Source: DYJE01 sp964637565 (GTDB lineage: Bacteria > Desulfobacterota > Desulfobacteria > Desulfobacterales > Desulfolunaceae). From it: a stretch of 64,000 nt of DNA. Within the stretch, counting starts at the first letter, position 1. The number at the start of each line of letters is the position of its first letter. Location of the stretch: assembly GCA_964637565.1 (NCBI GenBank), contig CAZWTY010000009.1:1-64000 (forward strand). The letters run 5' to 3'. A program made the translations under genes and the position numbers. Shown one piece after another: positions 34,541-41,669 of the stretch. Below the pieces are notes generated by a model. It saw nothing but the letters and a program-made list of their open reading frames with translations. It did no database searches and was not told where the DNA came from.

Positions 34541-35403
34541 GACTGTTTGTACCTCCGGGCGATTCTGGCCGCGCAGATGTTGAAAACAAGGGTAAAGAGA
34601 AACAGTACGATGCCGGTGGCGAACAGGGCGCTGTAATGCTCCCCGCCAAAAGGGGCCTCGCCCATTTCAGCGGCGATACTGGCCGGCATGGGCCGCACCG
34701 GATCAAAAATGGACCGGGGATTCATGGCCGCCCCTCCGGCCACCATCAGCACCACCATGGTTTCTCCCACGGCCCGGCTCATGCCCAGGATCACCGCCGT
34801 GCTGATGCCCGACATGGCGGCGGGTACGGTGATCCGTGTGATGGTCTCGAAATGGGTGGCTCCCAGGGCCAGGGACGCCTCTTTCAGGGATTTCGGCACG
34901 CTTTTCAGGGCGTCTTCCGTCACCGAACAGATGGTGGGAACGGCCATGAAGGCCAGCATCAGGGATGCGTTGAACAGGTTGAGGCCCGTGGGAATATCGA
35001 AGGTTTCCTGGAGAAAGGGCGACACCACCACCATGCCGAAAAAACCCACCACCACCGAGGGAATGGACGCCAGAAGTTCGACCATGGGTTTGGCCACGGC
35101 GGCCACCCTGTCCCGGGCGATTTCGGCGATGTAGATGGCCGACATCACCCCGATGGGAACAGAAATCAGGGCTGAAAGCAGGGTCACGGAAAAGGTTCCC
35201 ACGATCAGGGGGAAGATTCCGTAGGCTGGTGGATCGTCGGTGGGGTACCAGTACTGTCCGAAAACGAAATCACGGACAGAGACGTGGGAGAAAATGGGAA
35301 TCCCCTCTTTCACAAGGAAAATCATGATCAGGCCGAGGATGGTGACGGAGACGAAGGCCGTCAGAAAAAAACCTGTCTTGATCGCGTTTTCACTGGGTTT
35401 CAT
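34537..35403 (-). CDS. pstC: Phosphate ABC transporter permease PstC
   Basis: Inner-membrane permease (288 aa) partnered with PstA. A first helix lies near residues 11-30, and further helices follow to the C-terminus. Conserved blocks include LLASIPSVVVGFFGMVVV, the EAA loop DALKSVPKSLKEASLALGATHFETI (in parts), and MSRAVGETMVVLMVAGG. It is separated from pstS by 99 nt that include a hairpin (35462-35487), which may reduce read-through so that more PstS than transporter is made. Confidence 0.94.
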   Translation of the reverse strand: MKPSENAIKTGFFLTAFVSVTILGLIMIFLVKEGIPIFSHVSVRDFVFGQYWYPTDDPPAYGIFPLIVGTFSVTLLSALISVPIGVMSAIYIAEIARDRVAAVAKPMVELLASIPSVVVGFFGMVVVSPFLQETFDIPTGLNLFNASLMLAFMAVPTICSVTEDALKSVPKSLKEASLALGATHFETITRITVPAAMSGISTAVILGMSRAVGETMVVLMVAGGAAMNPRSIFDPVRPMPASIAAEMGEAPFGGEHYSALFATGIVLFLFTLVFNICAARIARRYKQS

Positions 35404-35461
35404 GAGCGGTGTTGTATCCTTTTTTTCTATCAGGGCCTGATGACGCCGGGAAAATCTTAAG

Positions 35462-35487
35462 GTCGGGTTCCGTGATCGAAACCCGAC
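35462..35487. repeat. GTCGGGTT hairpin between pstS and pstC, copy 2
   Basis: GTCGGGTT (35462-35469) and AACCCGAC (35480-35487) form an 8-bp stem with a 10-nt loop. The stem is identical to that at 29783-29803. Its position could make it a processing or partial termination site within the pst operon; no T-run is present. Confidence 0.6.
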
Positions 35488-35502
35488 GGATAACCCTTTT
35501 TC

Positions 35503-36306
35503 CTAATTCATGGGAATGCTGCCTGCGGCTTTCACCAGAGCCTGACCTTTGGGAGACAAGACAAAGTTGAGGTAGGAAAGGGTTTCGCCTTCAGGCCAGC
35601 CGTTGGTGAACATGAACAGGGGCCGGCTGATCTTGTACTGGCCGTTTTTTGCCGTCAGGTCGCTGCCTTTCACCCCATCCACGGAAAGGATTTTCACTTT
35701 CTTGGTCACGTATCCCAGGGCGATGTAGCCGATGGCGCCTTTGGTGCTGCCGATCTGGGTGACCAGCCCGCCGTTGGACGGCTGGGTCAGGGCCGAGGGG
35801 ATCACCCGTTCTTCGTCCATGACCATCTCTTTCCAGGCGTCGAAGGTTCCGGAAGAACTGTCGCGGGTGATCACCACGATTTTCAGGTCTTTGCCCCCCA
35901 CCTGTTTCCAGTTGGTGATCTTGCCGGTGTAGATGTCCTTGAGCTGGGCCTTGGTCAGGTCCTTCACCGGGTTGTCCTTGTGGACGATGGGCACGATGCA
36001 GTCAAGAGCCACCCTGTGGGCCACGGGAATGATGTTTTTTTCGATGGCCAGTTTGGCTTCCTTATCCTTGATAAAACGGGAGGCGTTACAAATCGTGGTG
36101 GTCCCGTCGATCAGGGCTTTGAATCCGTTGCCCGTGCCGCCGCCTGAAAGGGTGATCACGGTTTTGGGATGCAGGGCCATGTAGGCCTCGATGGTTTTCT
36201 GGGCCACGGGAAGGACGGTGGTCGATCCCTTGATTTCGATTTTTCCGGCAAAGGCCGCAGAGGTGGAAAGGGCGATAAAGGCCAGGATGGCGATAATTTT
36301 CTTCAT
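35503..36306 (-). CDS. pstS: Periplasmic phosphate-binding protein PstS
   Basis: A 267-aa solute-binding protein with an N-terminal signal peptide (MKKIIAILAFIALSTSAAFA, cleavage after AFA). The phosphate-binding loops are visible: KGSTTVLPVAQ near residue 26, SGGGTGNGFKALIDG near 59 and TRDSSSGTFDAW near 150. It delivers phosphate to PstCAB. A typical SD (AAGGAGT) precedes the start. It is first in the operon, behind three 11-bp-spaced direct repeats that resemble a PHO box. Confidence 0.95.
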   Translation of the reverse strand: MKKIIAILAFIALSTSAAFAGKIEIKGSTTVLPVAQKTIEAYMALHPKTVITLSGGGTGNGFKALIDGTTTICNASRFIKDKEAKLAIEKNIIPVAHRVALDCIVPIVHKDNPVKDLTKAQLKDIYTGKITNWKQVGGKDLKIVVITRDSSSGTFDAWKEMVMDEERVIPSALTQPSNGGLVTQIGSTKGAIGYIALGYVTKKVKILSVDGVKGSDLTAKNGQYKISRPLFMFTNGWPEGETLSYLNFVLSPKGQALVKAAGSIPMN

Positions 36307-36368
36307 TTTTTAACTCCTTACGTTAATTGATGTCCGGAATGTCCGGAGTCCCTGTGACGTTCGAAGCT

Positions 36369-36411
36369 AAAATAGGCGTGTTTTGTTAGGGCCGTGTTAG
36401 GGCCGGGTTAG
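36369..36411 (-). promoter_or_regulatory. PHO-box-like promoter of pstS
   Basis: On the minus strand the motif CTAAC occurs three times at exactly 11-bp intervals (plus-strand GTTAG at 36385, 36396 and 36407), each followed by a C- and G-rich pentamer or hexamer. A TATTTT -10 box (36374-36369) starts 10 nt after the last repeat. The 11-bp direct-repeat architecture and the distance to the -10 box fit PhoB-activated promoters, although the heptamer differs from the enteric CTGTCAT. Confidence 0.6.
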
Positions 36412-36413
36412 AA

Positions 36414-36431
36414 TCAGGATAAACATCCTGA
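36414..36431. repeat. Short palindrome downstream of moaB
   Basis: TCAGGAT (36414-36420) and ATCCTGA (36425-36431) form a 7-bp stem with a 4-nt loop, just past the moaB stop. Only a weak T-rich tail follows on the minus strand, so termination is uncertain. Confidence 0.4.
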
Positions 36432-36438
36432 CTCCGTC

Positions 36439-36945
36439 TCACAGATCCCGGACGTGTTTCACCACATGGCCCAGCTCGGGGAAAATAATGGACCGGCAGG
36501 CCAGTTTGCAGGCCGCAAGACTTCCGGGCAGGCAGAACACCACGGTGTCTGCGACGATGCCGGCGGTGGAACGGGACAGAATGGCCGCCGTGTCGATTTC
36601 CTCGAAACTCAGCATGGTGAAGAGGGTGGAAAAGGCCGTCAACGTCTTGCGGAACATGGGGGTCACCGCCTCGATGGTCACATCGGTTTTCGTGATGCCG
36701 GTGCCGCCGTTTAAAATCATGGCGTGGGGGCTGTGGTTCCGGATGGCGTCGCGCAGGGCCATGCGGATATCCTCTTCGCTGTCCTTGACAAGACCGTGAA
36801 AAACCACCTGGTGGCCTTCCTTCTCAGCCTGGGACCGGATCCAGGCCCCGCTTTTGTCTTCGGCCAGGGTCCGGCTCGAGGTCATGGTGAGAATGCCGAC
36901 GCGGAGGTTTTCAAGGGATTGTCGTCTGTGACCGGAAACGCCCAT
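36439..36945 (-). CDS. moaB: Molybdenum cofactor biosynthesis protein MoaB/Mog
   Basis: A 168-aa MoaB/Mog-family protein expected to adenylylate molybdopterin during cofactor synthesis. Conserved segments are RVGILTMTSSRTLAEDKSG, LNGGTGITKTDVTIEAV (the GGTG site near residue 80) and AILSRSTAGIVADTVVFCLPGS. The ATG at 36945 has GAGGGGG upstream; an in-frame GTG at 36951 would overlap the pyrR stop. It lies 2 nt after pyrR on the same strand, while moaE and moaC are divergent. Confidence 0.9.
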   Translation of the reverse strand: MGVSGHRRQSLENLRVGILTMTSSRTLAEDKSGAWIRSQAEKEGHQVVFHGLVKDSEEDIRMALRDAIRNHSPHAMILNGGTGITKTDVTIEAVTPMFRKTLTAFSTLFTMLSFEEIDTAAILSRSTAGIVADTVVFCLPGSLAACKLACRSIIFPELGHVVKHVRDL

Positions 36946-36947
36946 GT

Positions 36948-37493
36948 TCACCCCCTCTTCAGGACCACCTGGTCGACGCCGTCATGCTCGGAAAGCAGTA
37001 CGTTGATGGTATCGACGTAACGGGTTTCGATGAACCGCCCGGAATAATCGGCCTGGATGGGGAATTCCCGGTGCCCCCGGTCGGCCAGGACGGCCAGCTC
37101 GATCCGCGCCGGACGGCCGAAATCAAGGAGAGCGTCCATGGCGGCCCGGATGGTCCGTCCGGTGAACAGCACGTCATCCACCAGGATGATGTTCATGTCC
37201 TTCACGCCGAACTGGATCTCCGTGGGTTTCACGATGGGGTGGTGGCTGATCCGGGTCCAGTCGTCACGGTACAGGGTGATGTCGATTTCACCGGCCGGAA
37301 CCGTCACACCTTCCACCTTCCGGATTTCATCCTGGATGCGCCGGGCGATGAACACGCCCCGGGTCTGGATGCCGATCAGGGCCAGGCGTTCGATGTCCTT
37401 GTGCTTTTCCAGGATCTCATGGGCGATCCGGGTGACCATCCGGTTGATATCCGTGGCGTCCAGTACGATGATGTCCTTTGTCTCGGCTGACAT
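36948..37493 (-). CDS. pyrR: PyrR, bifunctional pyrimidine regulator / uracil phosphoribosyltransferase
   Basis: A 181-aa PRTase-fold protein. The PRPP-binding loop reads NIILVDDVLFTGRTIRAA (about residues 99-116). RLALIGIQTRGVFIARRI and the C-terminal DRGHREFPIQADYSGR match the PyrR family, which binds pyrimidine mRNA leaders and also forms UMP from uracil. GGAGA lies 7 nt before the ATG at 37493; the frame remains open upstream but without conserved sequence. No PyrR RNA target or pyr operon is visible in the window, so only the family assignment is firm. Confidence 0.92.
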   Translation of the reverse strand: MSAETKDIIVLDATDINRMVTRIAHEILEKHKDIERLALIGIQTRGVFIARRIQDEIRKVEGVTVPAGEIDITLYRDDWTRISHHPIVKPTEIQFGVKDMNIILVDDVLFTGRTIRAAMDALLDFGRPARIELAVLADRGHREFPIQADYSGRFIETRYVDTINVLLSEHDGVDQVVLKRG

Positions 37494-37654
37494 GGCTGAA
37501 TCTCCGATGATTGATCTTTGCTGACGGTACTGACATGGATGAACTGTCGCGTGTGGCTGATTCTCGTTTCTATAAACCACTTTCTTCCCGTGAGGCAACA
37601 CAAAATTCGGTTCTCGTGGAAGTCACTGCGGATTTTGCCGTGACGTCAAATCCC

Positions 37655-37683
37655 TTGATTTTCGCCCCCGTTTTCCTTATACC
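37655..37683 (+). promoter_or_regulatory. Candidate promoter of moaE-moaC-mltA
   Basis: TTGATT (37655-37660), a 17-nt spacer and TATACC (37678-37683) lie 70 nt before the moaE start. Both hexamers match the sigma-70 consensus at four positions. No molybdenum-cofactor riboswitch is recognisable in the leader. Confidence 0.4.
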
Positions 37684-37752
37684 ACCATACAGGGGGCTTT
37701 CCATGAAAACCTGTTCCAGAACAACCACTTCAACCCGGGGATACAATCAGCC

Positions 37753-38139
37753 ATGAACCTTCAGCAAATGACCGAAACCATTCGAAACCACCCTGATTTC
37801 AGCAAGGTGGGCATGATTCTTTCGCACAACGGTGTGGTCAGGGGATCATCCAGAGACGGCAGACCCGTGTCCGGCATCGAAATCCGGGTGGACCGGGAAA
37901 AACTATCCCAAATCATCGCCGAAAGCCGAGGCCATGACGGCATCGTGGAGGTTCTGGTCGAGCTGGCCGAGGAAAACCGTTTCCTGCCCGTTGGAGCCGA
38001 CGTGATGATGCTGGTGGTGGCCGGAGACATCCGGGAAAACGTGTTCCACACCCTCAAGACCACCTTGGACGCCATCAAGGCCACGGTCACCGCCAAAACC
38101 GAATACTTCATCGAAGAAGGAAAGGATACGGATCGATGA
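37753..38139 (+). CDS. moaE: MoaE-family protein (molybdopterin synthase large subunit-like)
   Basis: A 128-aa MoaE homologue, the catalytic subunit that dithiolates precursor Z. Family-like parts are KVGMILSHNGVVRGSSRDG, FLPVGADVMMLVVAGDIRENVFHTL and TLDAIKATVTAKTEYF. It is divergent: the usual PIWKKE active-site segment reads VTAKTE, keeping one lysine only, and the N-terminal region is short. It may be a specialised or regulatory form. Its stop overlaps the moaC start (ATGA). Confidence 0.7.
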   Translation: MNLQQMTETIRNHPDFSKVGMILSHNGVVRGSSRDGRPVSGIEIRVDREKLSQIIAESRGHDGIVEVLVELAEENRFLPVGADVMMLVVAGDIRENVFHTLKTTLDAIKATVTAKTEYFIEEGKDTDR

Positions 38140-38612
38140 CGGATTTCACCCATCTCGACGGGGAAGGCCGGGTCCGCATGGTGGACGTGACAGACAAGCC
38201 GGCCACGGACCGGCGTGCCGTGGCCGAGGGCCTGGTCCGCATGAGCCCCCTCACCCTGAATAAAATTACCGGCCGGGAAATCAAAAAAGGCAACGTGCTG
38301 GAAACGGCCCGGATCGCAGGGGTCATGGCGGCGAAGAACACCGCGTCCCTGATCCCCATGTGCCATCCCCTTTGCCTGACTTACGCCGCGGTGGATTTTT
38401 TCCCCGACGAATCATCCTCATCTTTACGCATCGTGGCGGAAGTCCGGGTGAAAGGCGAGACAGGAGTTGAAATGGAAGCCATGACCGCCGTGTCCGTGGC
38501 GGCACTGACCATCTACGACATGTGCAAGTCCCATGACAGAACCATGTCGTTCCATGACATCCGCCTGGTGGAAAAATCAGGGGGACGCAGCGGACACTTT
38601 AAACGGGATTGA
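38136..38612 (+). CDS. moaC: Cyclic pyranopterin monophosphate synthase MoaC
   Basis: A 158-aa MoaC, which with MoaA converts GTP to cyclic pyranopterin monophosphate. Diagnostic segments are MVDVTDKPATDRRAVAEG, the metal/phosphate loop SLIPMCHPL near residue 72, and GVEMEAMTAVSVAALTIYDMCKS near 110-132. It is translationally coupled to the MoaE-like gene and just upstream of mltA. Confidence 0.95.
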   Translation: MTDFTHLDGEGRVRMVDVTDKPATDRRAVAEGLVRMSPLTLNKITGREIKKGNVLETARIAGVMAAKNTASLIPMCHPLCLTYAAVDFFPDESSSSLRIVAEVRVKGETGVEMEAMTAVSVAALTIYDMCKSHDRTMSFHDIRLVEKSGGRSGHFKRD

Positions 38613-38632
38613 CGAGAAAGATACGGATTTCC

Positions 38633-39946
38633 ATGGATATGAAAAAAAGATGTGACCTTGTCCTGGCCTGCGTTGTCATCACCTTCCTGTGCCTGGCCGG
38701 TTGTTTTCCCCAGAAAAAAGTGGCTGTTCCCCAAAAACCCGTGGCCGTCCCGCCTGCGCCCGAGATCAAACCGCCTCGTCCCGCGGAGCCCGAGCCCCCC
38801 TCCTCCAGGCCCAAACCCCACCTGGTGAAACTTCTCCAGGAAGAATACCCGGATTTCAGGGACGACCTTTTCTTCAGCGGCCTGGGCAAGGCCCTGAATC
38901 AGAGCCTGGCTTATTTCAGGGTCGTTCCCGACAACCGGGTTTTCCAGTTCGGCAACGACAGGGTCAGTAAAAAACGCATGGTGGAATCCCTCACCGTGAT
39001 GCTGGATTACATGGGCCAAACCGATCCGGAACAGGATTTCAACGATCTGATCCGTAAAAGGTACGATGTCTATAAATCCGTTGGAAACGACCGGGGCGAG
39101 GTGCTTTTCACCGGTTATTACGAACCCTGTCTCCGGGGAAGCCTGGAAAAAAGCGACGAGTACCCCTACCCTGTTTTCGCCGCACCGGACGATCTGGTTT
39201 CCATCGACCTCAGGGCCTATTCCGACGAGGAAGGGTTCAACAGGACCCTGATGGGAAGGGTGACGGACCGTAAAACCGTGGTTCCGTACTACGAACGTAA
39301 AGAAATCGGGCGGGGAGACATTCTGAAGGGTAAAGCCCGGATCATCGCCTACGTGTCAGACAGGATCGATCTTTTCTTTCTGGAAGTCCAGGGGTCGGGC
39401 ATCCTGTACCTGGACAACGGGGATGTGCTGAAACTCCATTTCAGCAACAAAAACGGACGGCCCTACCGGAGCATCGGAAACTATATGGTCAACACAGGCC
39501 GGATTCCCGCGAAAAACATATCCATGCAGACCATCAAGGCGTATCTGAGAAACAACCCCGGCGAAGTGGATGAGATCCTGAACTTCAATCCCAGCTACGT
39601 GTTTTTCACCGAAGGCAAGGGCGGCCCCTACGGATGCTACGGGGTGGAGGTTACGGCGGAGCGGTCCATTGCCACGGACAAGCCCCTTTTCCCGGCCTGC
39701 GCCCTGGCGTTCATCCAGACCTCCCGCCCCGTGGTGGACTCCCGGGGAAAAATCGTCGAATGGGGTGAGGCCCACCGTCTCGTCCTGAACCAGGACACCG
39801 GCGGAGCCATCAAGGGCCCCGGCCGTGTGGATCTTTTCATGGGCAACGGGTCCTACGCCGAACTTGCCGCCGGACACATGAAACACAACGGGTCCCTCTA
39901 CTTTCTCGTCCTGAAGGAGCAGCCCGATCCACCGGTATCGCCCTGA
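38633..39946 (+). CDS. mltA: Membrane-bound lytic murein transglycosylase A (MltA)
   Basis: A 437-aa lipoprotein that cleaves peptidoglycan glycan strands. The signal peptide ends in a lipobox FLCLAGC (Cys near residue 23), followed by a proline-rich linker. The MltA barrel includes VLFTGYYEPCLRGS and IDLFFLEVQGSGIL. The 3D domain with catalytic aspartate reads NQDTGGAIKGPGRVDLFMG near the C-terminus. ATG at 38633 is preferred to the TTG at 38609 because it gives a compact signal peptide. It is probably co-transcribed with moaC (20 nt). Confidence 0.9.
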   Translation: MDMKKRCDLVLACVVITFLCLAGCFPQKKVAVPQKPVAVPPAPEIKPPRPAEPEPPSSRPKPHLVKLLQEEYPDFRDDLFFSGLGKALNQSLAYFRVVPDNRVFQFGNDRVSKKRMVESLTVMLDYMGQTDPEQDFNDLIRKRYDVYKSVGNDRGEVLFTGYYEPCLRGSLEKSDEYPYPVFAAPDDLVSIDLRAYSDEEGFNRTLMGRVTDRKTVVPYYERKEIGRGDILKGKARIIAYVSDRIDLFFLEVQGSGILYLDNGDVLKLHFSNKNGRPYRSIGNYMVNTGRIPAKNISMQTIKAYLRNNPGEVDEILNFNPSYVFFTEGKGGPYGCYGVEVTAERSIATDKPLFPACALAFIQTSRPVVDSRGKIVEWGEAHRLVLNQDTGGAIKGPGRVDLFMGNGSYAELAAGHMKHNGSLYFLVLKEQPDPPVSP

Positions 39947-39953
39947 ACCCTGA

Positions 39954-39993
39954 GGCGAATGCATATAAGGCCCGTGATTCCTCGCCCTTTTTT
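39954..39993 (+). terminator. Candidate terminator after mltA
   Basis: GGCGAAT (39954-39960) can pair with ATTccTCGCC (to 39986) around a long loop, followed by C and six T residues (39988-39993). The stem is short but the T-run position fits. Confidence 0.45.
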
Positions 39994-40162
39994 GTTCTTG
40001 GCTTCATCCGTTCTGTTCTGTTATAGATAACTGAAAGCAACGAATGATTTCTCTCTTCAGCGGGAACTGATTTTAAAAACACTTCCCATGTGACCCGTAA
40101 AGCAAACGCCAGCCATGCGCGAAACGATGGGCTCGGATCTTCTACAAGACAGGCAGGTGACC

Positions 40163-41392
40163 ATGTCAGCGAAACCCTCTTACAGCGACCTCCAGAAAAC
40201 CGTGGCCACACTCCAGGCCGAAACGGAAAAGCTCAAGAACGAACTGCTTCTCCTGAAAACCGAAAAAGGTGTCAGCGGATCTGAAACCCAGGGGGTCAAG
40301 GAAGCCGAGGAAGCCCTGAAAAGGAGCGAACAGAAATTCAGATCCATTCTCGAGAACATCTACGAAGGGTATTACGAGGTGGATCTCGCGGGGAATTTCA
40401 CCTTTGTCAACCGGACGATCTGCTCCATTCTCGGCTACACGGAACAGGAACTTCTCGGCATGAACAACCGGGACTACATGGACGAGCACAACGCCCGGAA
40501 AGCGTTCAAGGCGTACAACGGCATCCTGGAATCGGGGGAGCCAAGCGGGGTCATCGCCCTGAATCTGACCCGGAAAGACGGCCAGATCCGGCATGTGGTC
40601 GTGTCGGTCAGCCTGATCAGCGACGGCGACAAAAATCCTGCGGGTTTCCGGGGCATCGCCCGTGACGTGACGGACAACAAGCGGCTGGAAAGCGATATCC
40701 GGACCTTCAGAAAAAACGCCAGCAACGCCAGGGAAGTGACCATTCTGGGTCTTGCCAAGCTCTCGGAGTACCGTGACGACGACGCGGGAGCCCACCTTGA
40801 AAGAATGAGGGAATTCACGAGAATCCTGGCCCAGGAACTCTCGGCCCACAAAAAATACAAAGGTTACATCACGGAAAAATATATCGAGGACATCTACCTC
40901 TCCTCGATTCTCCACGATATCGGAAAAGTGGGCATTCCCGACGCCGTGCTGCTCAAACCCGGTAAGTTGACCCCCGAGGAATTCGAAATCATCAAGGCTC
41001 ACTCCCAACTTGGCGGTGACGCCCTGAGCGAGATCGAATCCAAGATCGAAGGGGAGTCCTTCCTGACCCTGGCCAAGGAAATCGCCTATTACCACCACGA
41101 ACGATGGAACGGCAAAGGCTACCCCAAAGGCCTTGCGGGCGACGATATCCCCCTGTCCGCCCGGATCGTGGCCCTGGCCGACGTCTACGACGCCCTGACG
41201 TCCAAGCGTGTATACAAATCCGCCTTCACCCACGAGGAGGCCATCAAGATCATCGTCAGCGAACGGGGCCGCCAGTTCGACCCCGACGTGGTGGACGCCT
41301 TCATGGCCCGGAACAAGGATTTCTCGGCCATACGCAAAAAACTGGAAGACCGGGAAATCGAAAGCCTCGACATGAAATTGTGCCGGGCCTGA
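40163..41392 (+). CDS. PAS-HD-GYP c-di-GMP phosphodiesterase
   Basis: A 409-aa protein. A coiled coil (residues 8-60) precedes a PAS domain (EQKFRSILENIYEGYYEVD to about 185). The HD-GYP domain follows, with all hallmark parts: SSILHDIGKVGIPDAVLLKPGKL (in parts), HSQLGGDAL, YYHHERWNGKGYPKGL and ARIVALADVYDALTS. It should hydrolyse c-di-GMP. The start at 40163 has CAGGTGA upstream, unlike the ATG at 40115. No membrane segment is present. The gene ends 55 nt before a tRNA gene. Confidence 0.9.
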   Translation: MSAKPSYSDLQKTVATLQAETEKLKNELLLLKTEKGVSGSETQGVKEAEEALKRSEQKFRSILENIYEGYYEVDLAGNFTFVNRTICSILGYTEQELLGMNNRDYMDEHNARKAFKAYNGILESGEPSGVIALNLTRKDGQIRHVVVSVSLISDGDKNPAGFRGIARDVTDNKRLESDIRTFRKNASNAREVTILGLAKLSEYRDDDAGAHLERMREFTRILAQELSAHKKYKGYITEKYIEDIYLSSILHDIGKVGIPDAVLLKPGKLTPEEFEIIKAHSQLGGDALSEIESKIEGESFLTLAKEIAYYHHERWNGKGYPKGLAGDDIPLSARIVALADVYDALTSKRVYKSAFTHEEAIKIIVSERGRQFDPDVVDAFMARNKDFSAIRKKLEDREIESLDMKLCRA

Positions 41393-41403
41393 AAGCATAT
41401 CAT

Positions 41404-41432
41404 TTGACAATCCGGCCCCGATTCTCTATAGT
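41404..41432 (+). promoter_or_regulatory. Promoter of tRNA-Glu
   Basis: Perfect TTGACA (41404-41409), a 17-nt spacer and TATAGT (41427-41432), 14 nt before the mature tRNA 5' end. One of the strongest sigma-70 matches in the window. Confidence 0.8.
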
Positions 41433-41446
41433 CTTCTCACTTTTCA

Positions 41447-41521
41447 GGTCCCATCGTCTAGCGGTCAGGACGCTGGCCTCTCACGCCGGAAACACGGGTT
41501 CGATTCCCGTTGGGACCACCA
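41447..41521 (+). tRNA. tRNA-Glu (CTC)
   Basis: The full cloverleaf can be drawn. The acceptor GGTCCCA pairs with TGGGACC, the anticodon stem is CTGGC/GCCGG around loop CTCTCAC (anticodon CTC), and the T-arm is ACGGG-TTCGATT-CCCGT. The discriminator A is followed by an encoded CCA (41519-41521). It borders the type I restriction operon, and tRNA 3' ends are common integration sites, but no matching att copy was found on the far side. Confidence 0.95.
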
Positions 41522-41533
41522 AAAGAAAATCAA

Positions 41534-41563
41534 GGTCGCTGGATGACTCCAGGGGCCTTTTTT
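41534..41563 (+). terminator. Terminator after tRNA-Glu (possibly bidirectional)
   Basis: GGTCGCTGG (41534-41542) pairs with CCAGGGGCC (41549-41557), with one mismatch and one G-T pair, followed by six T residues. On the minus strand the same stem is followed by a T-rich stretch, so it may also stop the hsdR transcript. Confidence 0.75.
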
Positions 41564-41669
41564 GTTGGGTTGAAATTTTCATTCCCCACACCATTTCCCA
41601 CAAGAAGCATCCATATCACGCCGTTGAAAATTGTCCGGGCCTTTGGTCAGGACCCGTACCGTCACTGTC

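Noticed and set aside
33675..34706. N-terminal extension of the PstB frame through pstA
   Set aside because: The frame is open only because of GC bias; the sequence before residue 1 of PstB is out of frame with pstA and has no family similarity.
37494..37752. Molybdenum-cofactor riboswitch or PyrR target RNA in the pyrR-moaE gap
   Set aside because: No recognisable conserved hairpins of either type could be drawn.
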